The notes under the pieces: generated by a model
Databases searched by the model: none
What the model saw: only the letters and a program-made list of their open reading frames with translations
What the model was told of the DNA's origin: nothing
Source: Candidatus Brachybacter algidus
Lineage (GTDB): Bacteria > Bacteroidota > Bacteroidia > Chitinophagales > Saprospiraceae
Assembly: GCA_016711705.1 (NCBI GenBank)
Contig: JADJSK010000001.1
Coordinates: 310,001-374,000 of the forward strand
Direction of reading: 5' to 3'
DNA length: 64,000 bases
Program-made: the position numbers and the translations under genes
Shown here: positions 1 to 7,811 of the stretch, in pieces
Layout of the letters: every line of letters starts with the position of its first letter
Position numbering within the stretch: the stretch's first letter is position 1

Positions 1-1216
1 CAAACCTAAGGTCTCTTTCATCGCCTGCAGGTACAGCCATGATGGCGCCACTTCCGTAATCTATCAATACATAGTTGGATACATACACCGGGATTTCTTT
101 GCCGCTGAAGGGGTGAATGGCATATGAACCTGTAAATACACCTGTCATGGATTTGTCTGCGTTCAATCTGTCGGCTTCAGAAGCCTTTGTCGAAGATTTC
201 ACGTACTCTTTCATGAGTACTTTTTGTGTCTCAATTGTCAGTTGATCGACCATGGGATGTTCAGGTGCCAATACCATGAAGCTTACTCCGAAAATTGTGT
301 CAGGTCTTGTTGTAAATATTTCGATTTTTTCATCACGCCCTTTCAGCGAAAATGACATTTTTGCACCTTCTGAACGTCCAATCCAGTTGCGCTGCATGAT
401 TTTCAGTGATTCCGGCCAGTCCACTTTATCCAATCCATTCAACAATCTTTCAGCATATGCTGTGGTGCGCATACTCCATTGCATCATTGGTTTTTTGATG
501 ACAGGATAGCCACCTCGTTCAGATAGACCATCCTTGATCTCATCATTCGCCAATACGGTACCTAATTCTTCACACCAGTTGACAGTGCTGTATTTGCGGT
601 ACATCAAACGGTAATTCATCAGGATGTCATCCTGCTCTTTTGGTGTTGATGAGTTCCACTGCTCTGCAGTAAATTCCATTTTGGAGGTGGCTACAGCATT
701 TACGCCCTCACTGCCATTTTCTTCAAACCTTTTAATCAGTTTGTCGATATCGACGGCCTTATTTTCACACAAATCGTAATATGCATTGAACATTTTGAGG
801 AAGATCCACTGCGTCCACTTATAGTAATTCGGATCGCTGGTCATTAATTCTCGCGACCAGTCGTAAGAGAATCCGAGGTTGTCTAATTGTTTTCTGAACT
901 GCGAAATATTCTCCGCAGTGCTGCTGGCTGGGTGGACACCTGTTTGGATCGCATATTGCTCAGCAGGCAGGCCAAATGAGTCATAACCCATAGGGTGCAA
1001 TACATTGAAGCCATTAAGTCGCTTGTATCTTGTATAAATATCTGAGGCGATGTAACCTAGTGGATGTCCTACATGCAGTCCTGCTCCTGAAGGGTAGGGA
1101 AACATATCGAGGACGTAGAATTTAGGTTTGGATGGGTCAGTTTCTACTTTGTAGAGTCCTGATTCGTTCCACTCGTACTTCCATTTATTCTCTACATTTT
1201 TTGAATTCCATTCCAT
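1..1216 (-). CDS. leuS: Leucyl-tRNA synthetase, N-terminal part (runs off the window)
   Basis: Charges tRNA-Leu with leucine in the cytoplasm. Reading the minus strand from the ATG at 1216 gives [16 protein letters not shown], then the class-I signature [16 protein letters not shown] (HVGH is the HIGH motif), and later the CP1 editing domain with [16 protein letters not shown] at the window edge. In many LeuRS proteins the residue before the first Asp of that editing motif is His (AHDERD); here it is Gly. About 405 codons are visible, so the C-terminal half, the KMSKS loop and the anticodon-binding domain lie outside. A -7 box precedes the start closely. The identity is certain; only completeness cannot be judged. 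Confidence 0.97.
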   Translation of the reverse strand, partial: MEWNSKNVENKWKYEWNESGLYKVETDPSKPKFYVLDMFPYPSGAGLHVGHPLGYIASDIYTRYKRLNGFNVLHPMGYDSFGLPAEQYAIQTGVHPASSTAENISQFRKQLDNLGFSYDWSRELMTSDPNYYKWTQWIFLKMFNAYYDLCENKAVDIDKLIKRFEENGSEGVNAVATSKMEFTAEQWNSSTPKEQDDILMNYRLMYRKYSTVNWCEELGTVLANDEIKDGLSERGGYPVIKKPMMQWSMRTTAYAERLLNGLDKVDWPESLKIMQRNWIGRSEGAKMSFSLKGRDEKIEIFTTRPDTIFGVSFMVLAPEHPMVDQLTIETQKVLMKEYVKSSTKASEADRLNADKSMTGVFTGSYAIHPFSGKEIPVYVSNYVLIDYGSGAIMAVPAGDERDLRF

Positions 1217-1243
1217 GATTGCTGCATTTTCTGTTTATGGGTG

Positions 1244-1251
1244 CAAAAGTA
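1244..1251 (-). promoter_or_regulatory. Bacteroidota -7 promoter box for leuS
   Basis: The minus strand reads TACTTTTG followed by C, an exact match to the TAnnTTTG consensus of the primary Bacteroidota sigma factor. It lies 27 bases upstream of the leuS ATG. I see no clear -33 TTG/TTTG element at the usual spacing. Confidence 0.6.
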
Positions 1252-1288
1252 ATAAAATGATATTGTATGATGGATGGAATAAAGTGAT

Positions 1289-1652
1289 AGAACGCAGATT
1301 TATTAAGATGGTCAAGATAAGATTATGATTTGTTTGAAAACTAATATGAATTTTGTGCTTGATATGGTAAGGTTGATGATTAAAACGATAGCCTTTTTTT
1401 AAGAAATATAGAACGCAGATTTAGTAGTATGGTCAAGATAGGGTGATGATTTGTTTTGGATATTTTTTAGGATTTTGGGTATGATTTTATAAGATTGATA
1501 TTTTAATAGAACGCAGATTTATTAAGATGGTCAAGATAAGGTTGTGATTTGTTTGGATATTTATTAGATTTTGATGTATGATATGGTAGTATTTATATTT
1601 TAATAGAACGCAGATTTATTAAGATGGTCAAGATAAGATTATGATTTGTTTT
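1289..1652 (+). repeat. Left repeat array (4 copies) next to the GxxExxY gene
   Basis: Four copies of a 24-bp core start at 1290, 1411, 1509 and 1606. The core reads GAACGCAGATTTATTAAGAT then GGTC; the second copy differs at a few bases. The copies sit inside longer units of about 97-121 bp that also share the following AAGATAAG-ATTATGATTTG segment and a looser AT-rich tail. All point rightward, toward the GxxExxY gene. The last copy runs into the end of that gene: the stop codon (complement of 1639-1641) and the last few codons lie in the shared segment. The rest of the gap after leuS is AT-rich and has no other gene. Confidence 0.9.
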
Positions 1653-2052
1653 CATTAAGAAATACTTTTCTTTTAAAAGTTGGCACTGAGCCGAAGTTTA
1701 GGAGAAGACCAACCTCTTTATCTGTAGCTTTTAAATAATTGATCAATTGGCATTCATGTTTGTGACTTAAGCTTTCAGCTGCTTTTATCTCGATAATTAC
1801 AACATCCTCTACGATTAAATCGGAAAAATATTTACCAACTATTATGCCATAGTAAAAAACGTTGATAGGTTGTTGTCTTTGAATTTGCAATGAATAACTT
1901 GAGAGTTCACATTCCAAAGCTCTTTCATATACTTTTTCAAGAAAGCCATAACCAAGGGTGTTATACACCTTATAAAATGCTTTGATAATTATTTCAGTTA
2001 ATTCGGAGTGTTTAAAGTTGTCAGGTCTATGAGGAAATAGTTGTGTCATCAT
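1639..2052 (-). CDS. GxxExxY family protein (PD-(D/E)XK nuclease-like)
   Basis: A small protein of the GxxExxY/PDDEXK_3 family, whose biochemical role is not established. The family signature GYGFLEKVYERAL is present. It is followed by DLIVEDVVIIEIKA, which has the spaced Asp and ExK residues of a PD-(D/E)XK nuclease core, and then by HECQLINYLKAT. The open frame extends upstream to a GTG at 2127, but that extension is a hydrophobic stretch that starts inside a repeat copy. The ATG pair at 2052/2049 gives about 137 residues, near the family's usual length, so I prefer it. The gene is flanked on both sides by inward-facing repeat arrays, which suggests it belongs to a repeat-associated or mobile unit. 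The family call is firm; the function is open. Confidence 0.85.
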   Translation of the reverse strand: MMTQLFPHRPDNFKHSELTEIIIKAFYKVYNTLGYGFLEKVYERALECELSSYSLQIQRQQPINVFYYGIIVGKYFSDLIVEDVVIIEIKAAESLSHKHECQLINYLKATDKEVGLLLNFGSVPTFKRKVFLNENKS

Positions 2053-2116
2053 AATTGGGTTTGGTGAATGAATAAGTAAAAATAATAAAAAGAATACTAA
2101 AATCAAGAATAATTTA

Positions 2117-2350
2117 AAATCATACACAATAGATGATCATCTTATTAAATCTGCGTTCAAAAAAAATCATACACAATTCAGGATCATCTTATTAAATCTG
2201 CGTCCAAAAAAAGTCTTATACAATTCATGATCATCTTATTAAATCTGCGTTCAAAAAAAGTCTTATACAATTCATGATCATCTTATTAAATCTGCGTTCA
2301 AAAAATCATATACAATTCATGATCATCTTATTAAATCTGCGTCCACAAAA
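2117..2350 (-). repeat. Right repeat array (5 copies, 47-bp period), inverted relative to the left array
   Basis: Five copies of a 24-bp core occupy 2135-2158, 2182-2205, 2229-2252, 2276-2299 and 2321-2344, spaced 47, 47, 47 and 45 bp. On the minus strand the core reads GAACGCAGATTTAATAAGAT then GATC. This matches the left-array core at nearly every base, but in opposite orientation. The stretches between cores are also conserved (TTGTATAAGAC or TTGTGTATGATT type), so this is a tandem repeat and not a CRISPR array with unique spacers. The copy nearest the gene overlaps the first codons of the longest GxxExxY reading frame. Confidence 0.9.
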
Positions 2351-2479
2351 ACTTATTATAAAGTCATATACTTTTCATTAACATCATTGTAATCCTCATA
2401 CCTTTTCTTAAAATCATCCCTCAATCATTGAACCAAAAACCCATATCCTTCGTTAAATCCAAAAACATAAACCAATCAT

Positions 2480-2905
2480 ATGATCAAATTACTTATCAAA
2501 ATCGCCATCCCTATAATCATTGGTATGCTCATCTACAACTACTTTTTTGGCACAGTAAAAGAAAAAGAAACCTCTGTCGAGGTATATACAAAGGTGAAGG
2601 ACCTGTCTCTTAGTCTCGTTGATGTCATGCGTTCTGAGAAAGAAAAATTTGATGAAGGCAAATATGATAAGGCCATGGATAAACTTAACGATGTATATAA
2701 TGCTGCCCGTAATCATGATGAGGATATGACCGTCTCTGAGAAAAAAGAACTTAAAAAACTCGAATCAGAAAAGGAAGAATTGAAAAAAGATATCAAAGAG
2801 ACTAGTAAACTTGACCAGAAGAAAGCTGATGAGAAAAGTAAATCACTTAATGATAGATTATATGATCTGGTAAAGAGGACTGAAAATTTGCTAGGCAAGG
2901 AATGA
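2480..2905 (+). CDS. Small membrane-anchored, charged coiled-coil protein of unknown function
   Basis: I do not recognise a named family. The 141-residue product begins with a hydrophobic segment (about residues 3-24, LIKIAIPIIIGMLIYNYFF) that looks like a membrane anchor or uncleaved signal. A Lys/Glu-rich, strongly helical region fills the rest, with a likely coiled coil around residues 85-130 (repeated KKELKKLE and EELKKDIKE patterns). There is no lipobox and there are no cysteines. The ATG at 2480 was chosen because it places the anchor at the N-terminus; a competing frame from 2428 is shorter and low-complexity. It may be a cell-envelope structural or scaffold protein, but this is inference from composition only. 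Confidence 0.6.
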   Translation: MIKLLIKIAIPIIIGMLIYNYFFGTVKEKETSVEVYTKVKDLSLSLVDVMRSEKEKFDEGKYDKAMDKLNDVYNAARNHDEDMTVSEKKELKKLESEKEELKKDIKETSKLDQKKADEKSKSLNDRLYDLVKRTENLLGKE

Positions 2906-2907
2906 GT

Positions 2908-2998
2908 ATTCGGATTCTTGATACTAGACACTAGTTATCGGAACTATGATTGCAGATTGGTTTTCATACTAACTTCTAATTTTTAATTTCTTACTTTA
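2908..2998. repeat. Degenerate 7-bp-period sequence in the spacer after the coiled-coil gene
   Basis: The spacer can be laid out in heptamers that keep phase: TATTCGG, ATTCTTG, ATACTAG, ACACTAG, TTATCGG, and near its right end TAACTTC, TAATTTT, TAATTTC, TTACTTT. It is the most degenerate member of the 7-bp-register spacers in this window. Confidence 0.45.
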
Positions 2999-3070
2999 AA
3001 AAGAGTTGTTAGCGCAATGTTATTACCCATAAACTTAAGAGTTAGAGCCCTATTTTTGACAAATCTTTCC

Positions 3071-3078
3071 TATATTTG
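3071..3078 (+). promoter_or_regulatory. -7 promoter box for the M20 peptidase gene
   Basis: TATATTTG followed by C matches TAnnTTTG and lies 27 bases upstream of the ATG at 3106. A TTTTTG tract lies upstream, but it is too close to be a normal -33 element. Confidence 0.6.
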
Positions 3079-3105
3079 CGCTCTTTGTAAAAAAAATAAA
3101 TTTCA

Positions 3106-4491
3106 ATGGATCATAAAGCTTTTATAGACGCCAATAGAGAGCGTTTTTTGGATGAATTGATGCAATGGTTGAGAATTCCTTCAGTTAGTTCTGACCCCAA
3201 CAGTAAAGAGGCTATGGCGCAAGCCGCAGAATATCTTAAAAACAGATTTATCGAGCAAGGAGTGGACAAGGTGGAAATTTATCCTACTGAAGGTCATCCA
3301 ATAGTCTATGCTGAAAAGATAACTGATCCTTCGAAACCTACAGTTCTAGTCTATGGACATTACGATGTACAACCACCTGATCCACTTGATCTGTGGGACT
3401 CCCCACCATTCGAGCCGGTTATTAAAAAAACTGAGGAACATCCTGAAGGTGCGATTTATGCTCGTGGATCTTGCGATGACAAGGGCCAGGTATACATGCA
3501 CGTGAAAGCTTTTGAGATCATGGCGAAGGACAATGACTTCCCATGTAACATGAAGTTCATGATCGAAGGAGAAGAGGAAATCGGTTCGGTAAACTTGGGT
3601 AAATTCTGTGAAGAGCATAAGGATATGTTGAAATCTGATGTCATCCTGATCTCAGATACTGGCATCATTGACAATAATACACCTTCTATTTCAACAGGGC
3701 TGAGAGGCCTTTCTTACGTTGAAGTGGAAGTTACTGGCCCTAATCGTGACTTACACTCTGGAGTATATGGTGGAGCAGTAAGTAACCCTATTAACATCCT
3801 GGCCAAGATGATTGCTTCAATGCACGATGAAAATAACCACATTACCATCCCAGGTTTTTATGACAAAGTAGAAGAGCTTTCGAAAGAGGAAAGATCCAAG
3901 ATGGCTGAAGCTCCATTCTCACTTGACGCTTACGAGAAAGACCTGAAAATAGATTCCGTCTATGGTGAAAAAGATTATTCAACACTTGAGAGAGCCTCTA
4001 TCCGCCCAACATTGGATGTAAACGGAATCTGGGGCGGTTATACGGGACCTGGTGCTAAAACAGTTCTGCCATCAAAAGCATTTGCAAAGATCAGCATGAG
4101 ACTCGTGCCACATCAAAGTTCTGACGAAATAACAGAACTATTCTCCAAGCATTTTAAATCCATTGCTCCTGCAGGAGTTAAAGTAGAGGTGCATCCTCAT
4201 CATGGTGGAGAACCAGTGGTAACGCCAACTGATTCTTTGGAGTACAAAGCAGCGGCATTGGCCATTGTTGATACTTTTGGTAAAGAGCCTATTCCTCAAA
4301 GAGGAGGAGGAAGTATTCCTATTGTAGCTCTTTTTGAATCAGTACTTGGAGTTAAATCTGTATTGATGGGATTTGGTCTGGATTCAGATGATATCCATTC
4401 TCCAAATCAGCATTATGGAGTATTTAATTTCTTCAAAGGCATTGAAACTATCCTCAGATTTTACCCGCATTATGCTGAATTAAAAAAATAA
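3106..4491 (+). CDS. M20 family dipeptidase/metallopeptidase
   Basis: A di-zinc exopeptidase of the M20 (carnosinase-like CNDP) group, expected to hydrolyse dipeptides in the cytoplasm. The metal ligands and catalytic residues are readable: H85 and D87 in YGHYDVQ, D124 in GSCDDKG, the E157/E158 pair in EGEEEIGS, an Asp in LISDTG, and a C-terminal His in DDIHSPNQHY. The lid/dimerisation insert (around residues 200-350) contains DLHSGVYGG, typical of this subgroup. Its 461 residues are normal for the family and there is no signal peptide. The start follows a strong -7 box, so the gene is probably transcribed alone or with the downstream FKBP gene 64 bp away. The exact peptide substrate is unknown. 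Confidence 0.92.
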   Translation: MDHKAFIDANRERFLDELMQWLRIPSVSSDPNSKEAMAQAAEYLKNRFIEQGVDKVEIYPTEGHPIVYAEKITDPSKPTVLVYGHYDVQPPDPLDLWDSPPFEPVIKKTEEHPEGAIYARGSCDDKGQVYMHVKAFEIMAKDNDFPCNMKFMIEGEEEIGSVNLGKFCEEHKDMLKSDVILISDTGIIDNNTPSISTGLRGLSYVEVEVTGPNRDLHSGVYGGAVSNPINILAKMIASMHDENNHITIPGFYDKVEELSKEERSKMAEAPFSLDAYEKDLKIDSVYGEKDYSTLERASIRPTLDVNGIWGGYTGPGAKTVLPSKAFAKISMRLVPHQSSDEITELFSKHFKSIAPAGVKVEVHPHHGGEPVVTPTDSLEYKAAALAIVDTFGKEPIPQRGGGSIPIVALFESVLGVKSVLMGFGLDSDDIHSPNQHYGVFNFFKGIETILRFYPHYAELKK

Positions 4492-4555
4492 TCATGGAAG
4501 GCTAAACTTCTGATTCATAAGTATTTAATTAACAACAATAAATTCAAATTTTTAG

Positions 4556-5293
4556 ATGGTACGTAACAATTTAAAATACCTTCTTGCCTTAGGTTTTATG
4601 TTGACTTTGCTTCAGGTAGATAGCAATGCTCAAAATACAAAACCTGCTGCTAAGGCAAAAACTGCTGCAAAAGCAATCACTAAAACTGAAACAACTAAAA
4701 CTAGTAAAATGGATTCATTAAGTTACGGGTTGGGCTTATTACTTGCTCAAAATGTAAAACAACTTGGTCTTGAAAACATCGATGGACCTTCTTTATCGCA
4801 AGCTATTCAAGATGTATTGGAAGGAAAAGAACCGAAAATGTCTGTTGATCAAGCTAACATGATGGTAAGCAACGAGATCGCTGCAGTTTCTGAAAAGAAA
4901 GCAGGTCCTGTCCTTGAAGAAGGAAAAGCATTCTTAGCTGAAAACCAAAAGAAGGCAGGTATAACTACTACTTCCACTGGTCTTCAATATGAAGTAATTA
5001 CTTCCGGCAGCGGAGCTACTCCAAAATTGACAGACAAAGTAACAACTCACTATAGAGGTACACTAGTCAATGGTCAGGAATTTGACAGTTCTTACAAAAG
5101 AGGCGAACCGGCTACTTTCCCTGTAAATGGTGTTATCAAAGGTTGGACGGAAGCCCTTCAATTGATGAAAGAAGGTGATAAATGGAGACTTTATATTCCT
5201 TATGACCTTGCTTATGGAGAAAGAGGTGCAGGACAAGACATTCCACCTTATGCTACATTGATCTTCGACATCGAATTGATTAAAGTTAATTAA
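4556..5293 (+). CDS. Secreted FKBP-type peptidyl-prolyl cis-trans isomerase
   Basis: A folding catalyst for exported proteins of the FkpA/Mip type. It starts with a signal peptide (LKYLLALGFMLTLLQVDSNAQ) and an Ala/Lys/Thr-rich linker to about residue 50. A helical dimerisation domain follows (about 55-135, SYGLGLLLAQNVKQ). The C-terminal FKBP domain (about 140-245) has the canonical VTTHYRGTLVNGQEFDSS, FPVNGVIKGWTEALQLM, and PYDLAYGERGAG...IPPYATLIFDIEL segments. Its 245 residues fit the family. It acts in the periplasm. A strong hairpin terminator follows the stop codon. Confidence 0.93.
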   Translation: MVRNNLKYLLALGFMLTLLQVDSNAQNTKPAAKAKTAAKAITKTETTKTSKMDSLSYGLGLLLAQNVKQLGLENIDGPSLSQAIQDVLEGKEPKMSVDQANMMVSNEIAAVSEKKAGPVLEEGKAFLAENQKKAGITTTSTGLQYEVITSGSGATPKLTDKVTTHYRGTLVNGQEFDSSYKRGEPATFPVNGVIKGWTEALQLMKEGDKWRLYIPYDLAYGERGAGQDIPPYATLIFDIELIKVN

Positions 5294-5310
5294 GAAATTC
5301 AATTTTTATA

Positions 5311-5366
5311 TTTCCGGAATATTCTCTCAAGTCCATTGGACAGTCTGAATATTCCGGATTTCTTTT
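5311..5366 (+). terminator. Rho-independent terminator between the FKBP gene and cysS
   Basis: A perfect 12-bp stem, TCCGGAATATTC (5313-5324) with GAATATTCCGGA (5347-5358), is followed by TTTCTTTT. The loop holds a second small hairpin (GTCCA-T-TGGAC). It lies directly after the FKBP stop codon. Confidence 0.85.
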
Positions 5367-5392
5367 AATTTCTAATTTCTAACTTTATCTGC

Positions 5393-6904
5393 ATGAGCAT
5401 TCGACCATTATACATTTTTAACACTTTAAAAGGCGAGAAAGAACTCTTCGTACCTATCGTTGAAAGTCGTGTAGGCATGTATGTCTGTGGACCAACTGTA
5501 TACAGTGATGTACATTTGGGTAATTGTCGCACTTTTGTAAGTTTCGATGTAATATACAGATACCTCTTGCACCTTGGTTATAAGGTGCGCTATGTAAGGA
5601 ATATTACTGATGTAGGTCATTTGGTTGGCGATGTAGATACAGGAGCTGAAGATAAAATAGGTAAAAAAGCAAGGACAGAAGCAGTTGAACCTATGGAGAT
5701 CGTTCAGCGGTATTCTAATGGATTTCATGATATTATGAAGTTATTCAACACGCTTGAGCCAAGCATTGAGCCATCTGCCACCGGTCATATTATTGAGCAG
5801 ATCCAAATGGTTCAGGATATCATGGATAATGGACTGGCTTATGAAATGAACGGTAGTGTTTATTTTGATACATTGAAATATGCTGAAGAAACAGGCCAGT
5901 ATGGTAAATTGTCAGGACGAATTATTGATGACCTGATTACTGAAAGTCGCGATGACCTTAAAAATCAAAGTGAAAAGAAACATCCAAGTGATTTTGCCCT
6001 TTGGATCAAGGCAGATGAAAGTCACCTAATGCGCTGGCCTTCTAAATGGTCTATTGGCTTCCCTGGATGGCATCTTGAATGTTCGGCCATGAGTACAAAA
6101 TATCTTGGTAAGACTTTCGATATACATGGAGGAGGACAGGATCTGAAGTTTCCACATCATGAAAATGAAATTGCCCAAAACTTCGGAGCTTCTGGTTGCA
6201 ATCCTGCCAAATACTGGATGCACGGCAACATGTTACTCATGAATGGCAAAAAAATGTCAAAAAGTGATGGCAATTCTATTCTTCCCTATGAATTGATATC
6301 CGGCCAGAATGATATTTTTCCTGAAGCTTTTTCACCGATGGCCATTAGATTCTTTATGGCTCAAAGTAATTATAGGAGTACACTAGATATCACATATGAT
6401 GCGTTAAAAGCTGCCCAAAAAGGTTTTACCAGGATCCGTGAAGCCTACCAATTGATTGATAAACTATCTTTCCAAGCTGGAAATGAGGATATAAAAATCA
6501 ATCTAGATATCAAAGGTGAAATAGAGGCTATGTATGAAGACATGAGCAATGACTTCAATACACCAAAGACAATCGCAAGATTGTATGAATTAGTATCTAT
6601 CATCAATATTTATTACAACAATCCTACCACTGCAGATGGACTGAATGAAGCTTCAATTGAACTTTTGAGAAATACATTTGATACATTCCTTGGGGACATC
6701 ATGGGCATTCAGATTAAAGAAAACACTACGATTTCACAAGATAATCACACTGATGGCCTTATGGAAGTCATTCTGACATTAAGGGCACAAGCCCGTGAAA
6801 ATAAGGACTGGACTTCAAGTGATCTGATTAGAGATAAATTAGGTGCTATGAATATTCAAGTCAAAGACGGTAAAGAAGGTGTCACATGGAGTGTGGTGAA
6901 ATGA
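5393..6904 (+). CDS. cysS: Cysteinyl-tRNA synthetase
   Basis: Charges tRNA-Cys. The N-terminus carries the family signature CGPTVYSDVHLGN, where C32 is a zinc ligand and HLGN (41-44) is the HIGH motif. WHLECSAMS (Cys near residue 229) and HGGGQDLKFPHHENE supply the other zinc ligands. KMSKSDGN near residue 286 is the KMSKS loop. The helical DALR/anticodon part follows and ends with RDKLGAMNIQVKDGKEG. Its 503 residues are full length. The upstream terminator isolates it from the FKBP gene, and only a short heptamer-repeat spacer lies between them. No T-box or other regulatory leader is visible. Confidence 0.97.
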   Translation: MSIRPLYIFNTLKGEKELFVPIVESRVGMYVCGPTVYSDVHLGNCRTFVSFDVIYRYLLHLGYKVRYVRNITDVGHLVGDVDTGAEDKIGKKARTEAVEPMEIVQRYSNGFHDIMKLFNTLEPSIEPSATGHIIEQIQMVQDIMDNGLAYEMNGSVYFDTLKYAEETGQYGKLSGRIIDDLITESRDDLKNQSEKKHPSDFALWIKADESHLMRWPSKWSIGFPGWHLECSAMSTKYLGKTFDIHGGGQDLKFPHHENEIAQNFGASGCNPAKYWMHGNMLLMNGKKMSKSDGNSILPYELISGQNDIFPEAFSPMAIRFFMAQSNYRSTLDITYDALKAAQKGFTRIREAYQLIDKLSFQAGNEDIKINLDIKGEIEAMYEDMSNDFNTPKTIARLYELVSIINIYYNNPTTADGLNEASIELLRNTFDTFLGDIMGIQIKENTTISQDNHTDGLMEVILTLRAQARENKDWTSSDLIRDKLGAMNIQVKDGKEGVTWSVVK

Positions 6905-7091
6905 TAGTAGAAGTGAAAAGGTTGAAAGCGAGAAGCGAACAGCGAACAGCGAACGGTTCGCTAAAAATTAAGCTCTCAGCAGATTGTAACAATCAACATA
7001 GTTCATTAACTTCTGTGATTAATTATTCATTATTCATTGTTCACTATTCATTACTACATTTTTCCTCTTTCATCCTTCATCCTTCATCATA
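6905..7091. repeat. Spacer composed of 7-bp-period degenerate repeats
   Basis: Three successive heptamer families are visible. AGCGAAC-type units (AGCGAGA, then three AGCGAAC) lie at about 6926-6960. ATTATTC-type units (ATTATTC, ATTATTC, ATTGTTC, ACTATTC) lie at about 7019-7050. TTCATCC-type units end just before the next start. Phase is kept at 7 bp within each family. Open reading through the spacer is accidental; I see no gene here. Confidence 0.75.
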
Positions 7092-7718
7092 ATGTGGGAT
7101 GCCATCGTCGCAGGCGCCATATCCGGCATGATTCTGGGTTCTTTACCCGGTGGTGTAGTGTTTTCTATCATACAGCATAGCTTAGATCTTGGATGGAAAA
7201 AGGGTGTGGGTATCGCAAGTGGCGTCGTTATATCAGACCTTTGCCTTATCCTCTTCGTTAATTTAAGTACAGGAGGATTGGCTAAAGTTGAAAAGTATAA
7301 TGGGTACATAAGTTTGGCAGGTGTATTTCTGCTTTTATTCATGGGCTTGGCAAGTATTTTATCCAAAAATAGAACGATCAGTTATCCTAAGACTAAATAC
7401 GGTGGTTACTTTTACCTTTATGGGACAGGTTTTTTGTTAAATAGCCTAAATCCTATCAACTTTTTTATGTGGATGGGTATTACAACGCAAATAAAGGCTA
7501 GAGATTTCTTTTCCTATAGTAATATGCTCTTGTATTTTATAGCGACTCTTATCATGATATTTTTGATGTTGTCAACTGTAAGTTTCTTTGCAGGTAAACT
7601 CCGAAAATGGTTGACAGTCAAGAGAATGCGCTACCTTAATATAGGAATTGGAATCATATTCATTGGACTGGCTATAAAGTTGGGATTTGATGCATATGTA
7701 AAACATTTTGTCGATTAA
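7092..7718 (+). CDS. LysE/RhtB family amino-acid exporter
   Basis: An inner-membrane protein of about six helices that fits the LysE superfamily of amino-acid and small-molecule exporters. The diagnostic N-terminal region GSLPGGVVFSIIQHSLDLGWKKGVGIASGVVISD matches the conserved PGP...G...G...G pattern, and the middle has FLLNSLNPINFFMWMG, typical of the family. Its 208 residues are the usual size. The ATG at 7092 follows directly after a heptamer-repeat spacer. The substrate cannot be told from sequence. The next gene lies 93 bp downstream on the same strand. Confidence 0.85.
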   Translation: MWDAIVAGAISGMILGSLPGGVVFSIIQHSLDLGWKKGVGIASGVVISDLCLILFVNLSTGGLAKVEKYNGYISLAGVFLLLFMGLASILSKNRTISYPKTKYGGYFYLYGTGFLLNSLNPINFFMWMGITTQIKARDFFSYSNMLLYFIATLIMIFLMLSTVSFFAGKLRKWLTVKRMRYLNIGIGIIFIGLAIKLGFDAYVKHFVD

Positions 7719-7811
7719 AAACACAAAGACCAAAAGCCAAGTTAAAGATTTGATCTTATAAGAAAAAGAGACAAGAAGATTTTTATTATATTTTTTCTTT
7801 GTTTAGCCGGA

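Noticed and set aside
252..509. Plus-strand ORF inside leuS
   Set aside because: It lies antisense to a clearly conserved LeuRS coding region and has no recognisable protein features.
2117..2350. Possible CRISPR array (24-bp repeats at 47-bp spacing)
   Set aside because: The inter-core stretches are also conserved between copies, so there are no unique spacers; no cas genes are present and the core occurs inverted on the other side of the gene.
2428..2613. Overlapping plus-strand ORF in another frame
   Set aside because: It has no domain or signal features and overlaps the better-supported anchored coiled-coil gene starting at 2480.
6886..7092. ORF of 68 codons between cysS and the LysE-type gene
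   Set aside because: It is translated from 7-bp-period repeat sequence (repeated SE/Q-, HYSL- and FIL-type words) and looks accidental.
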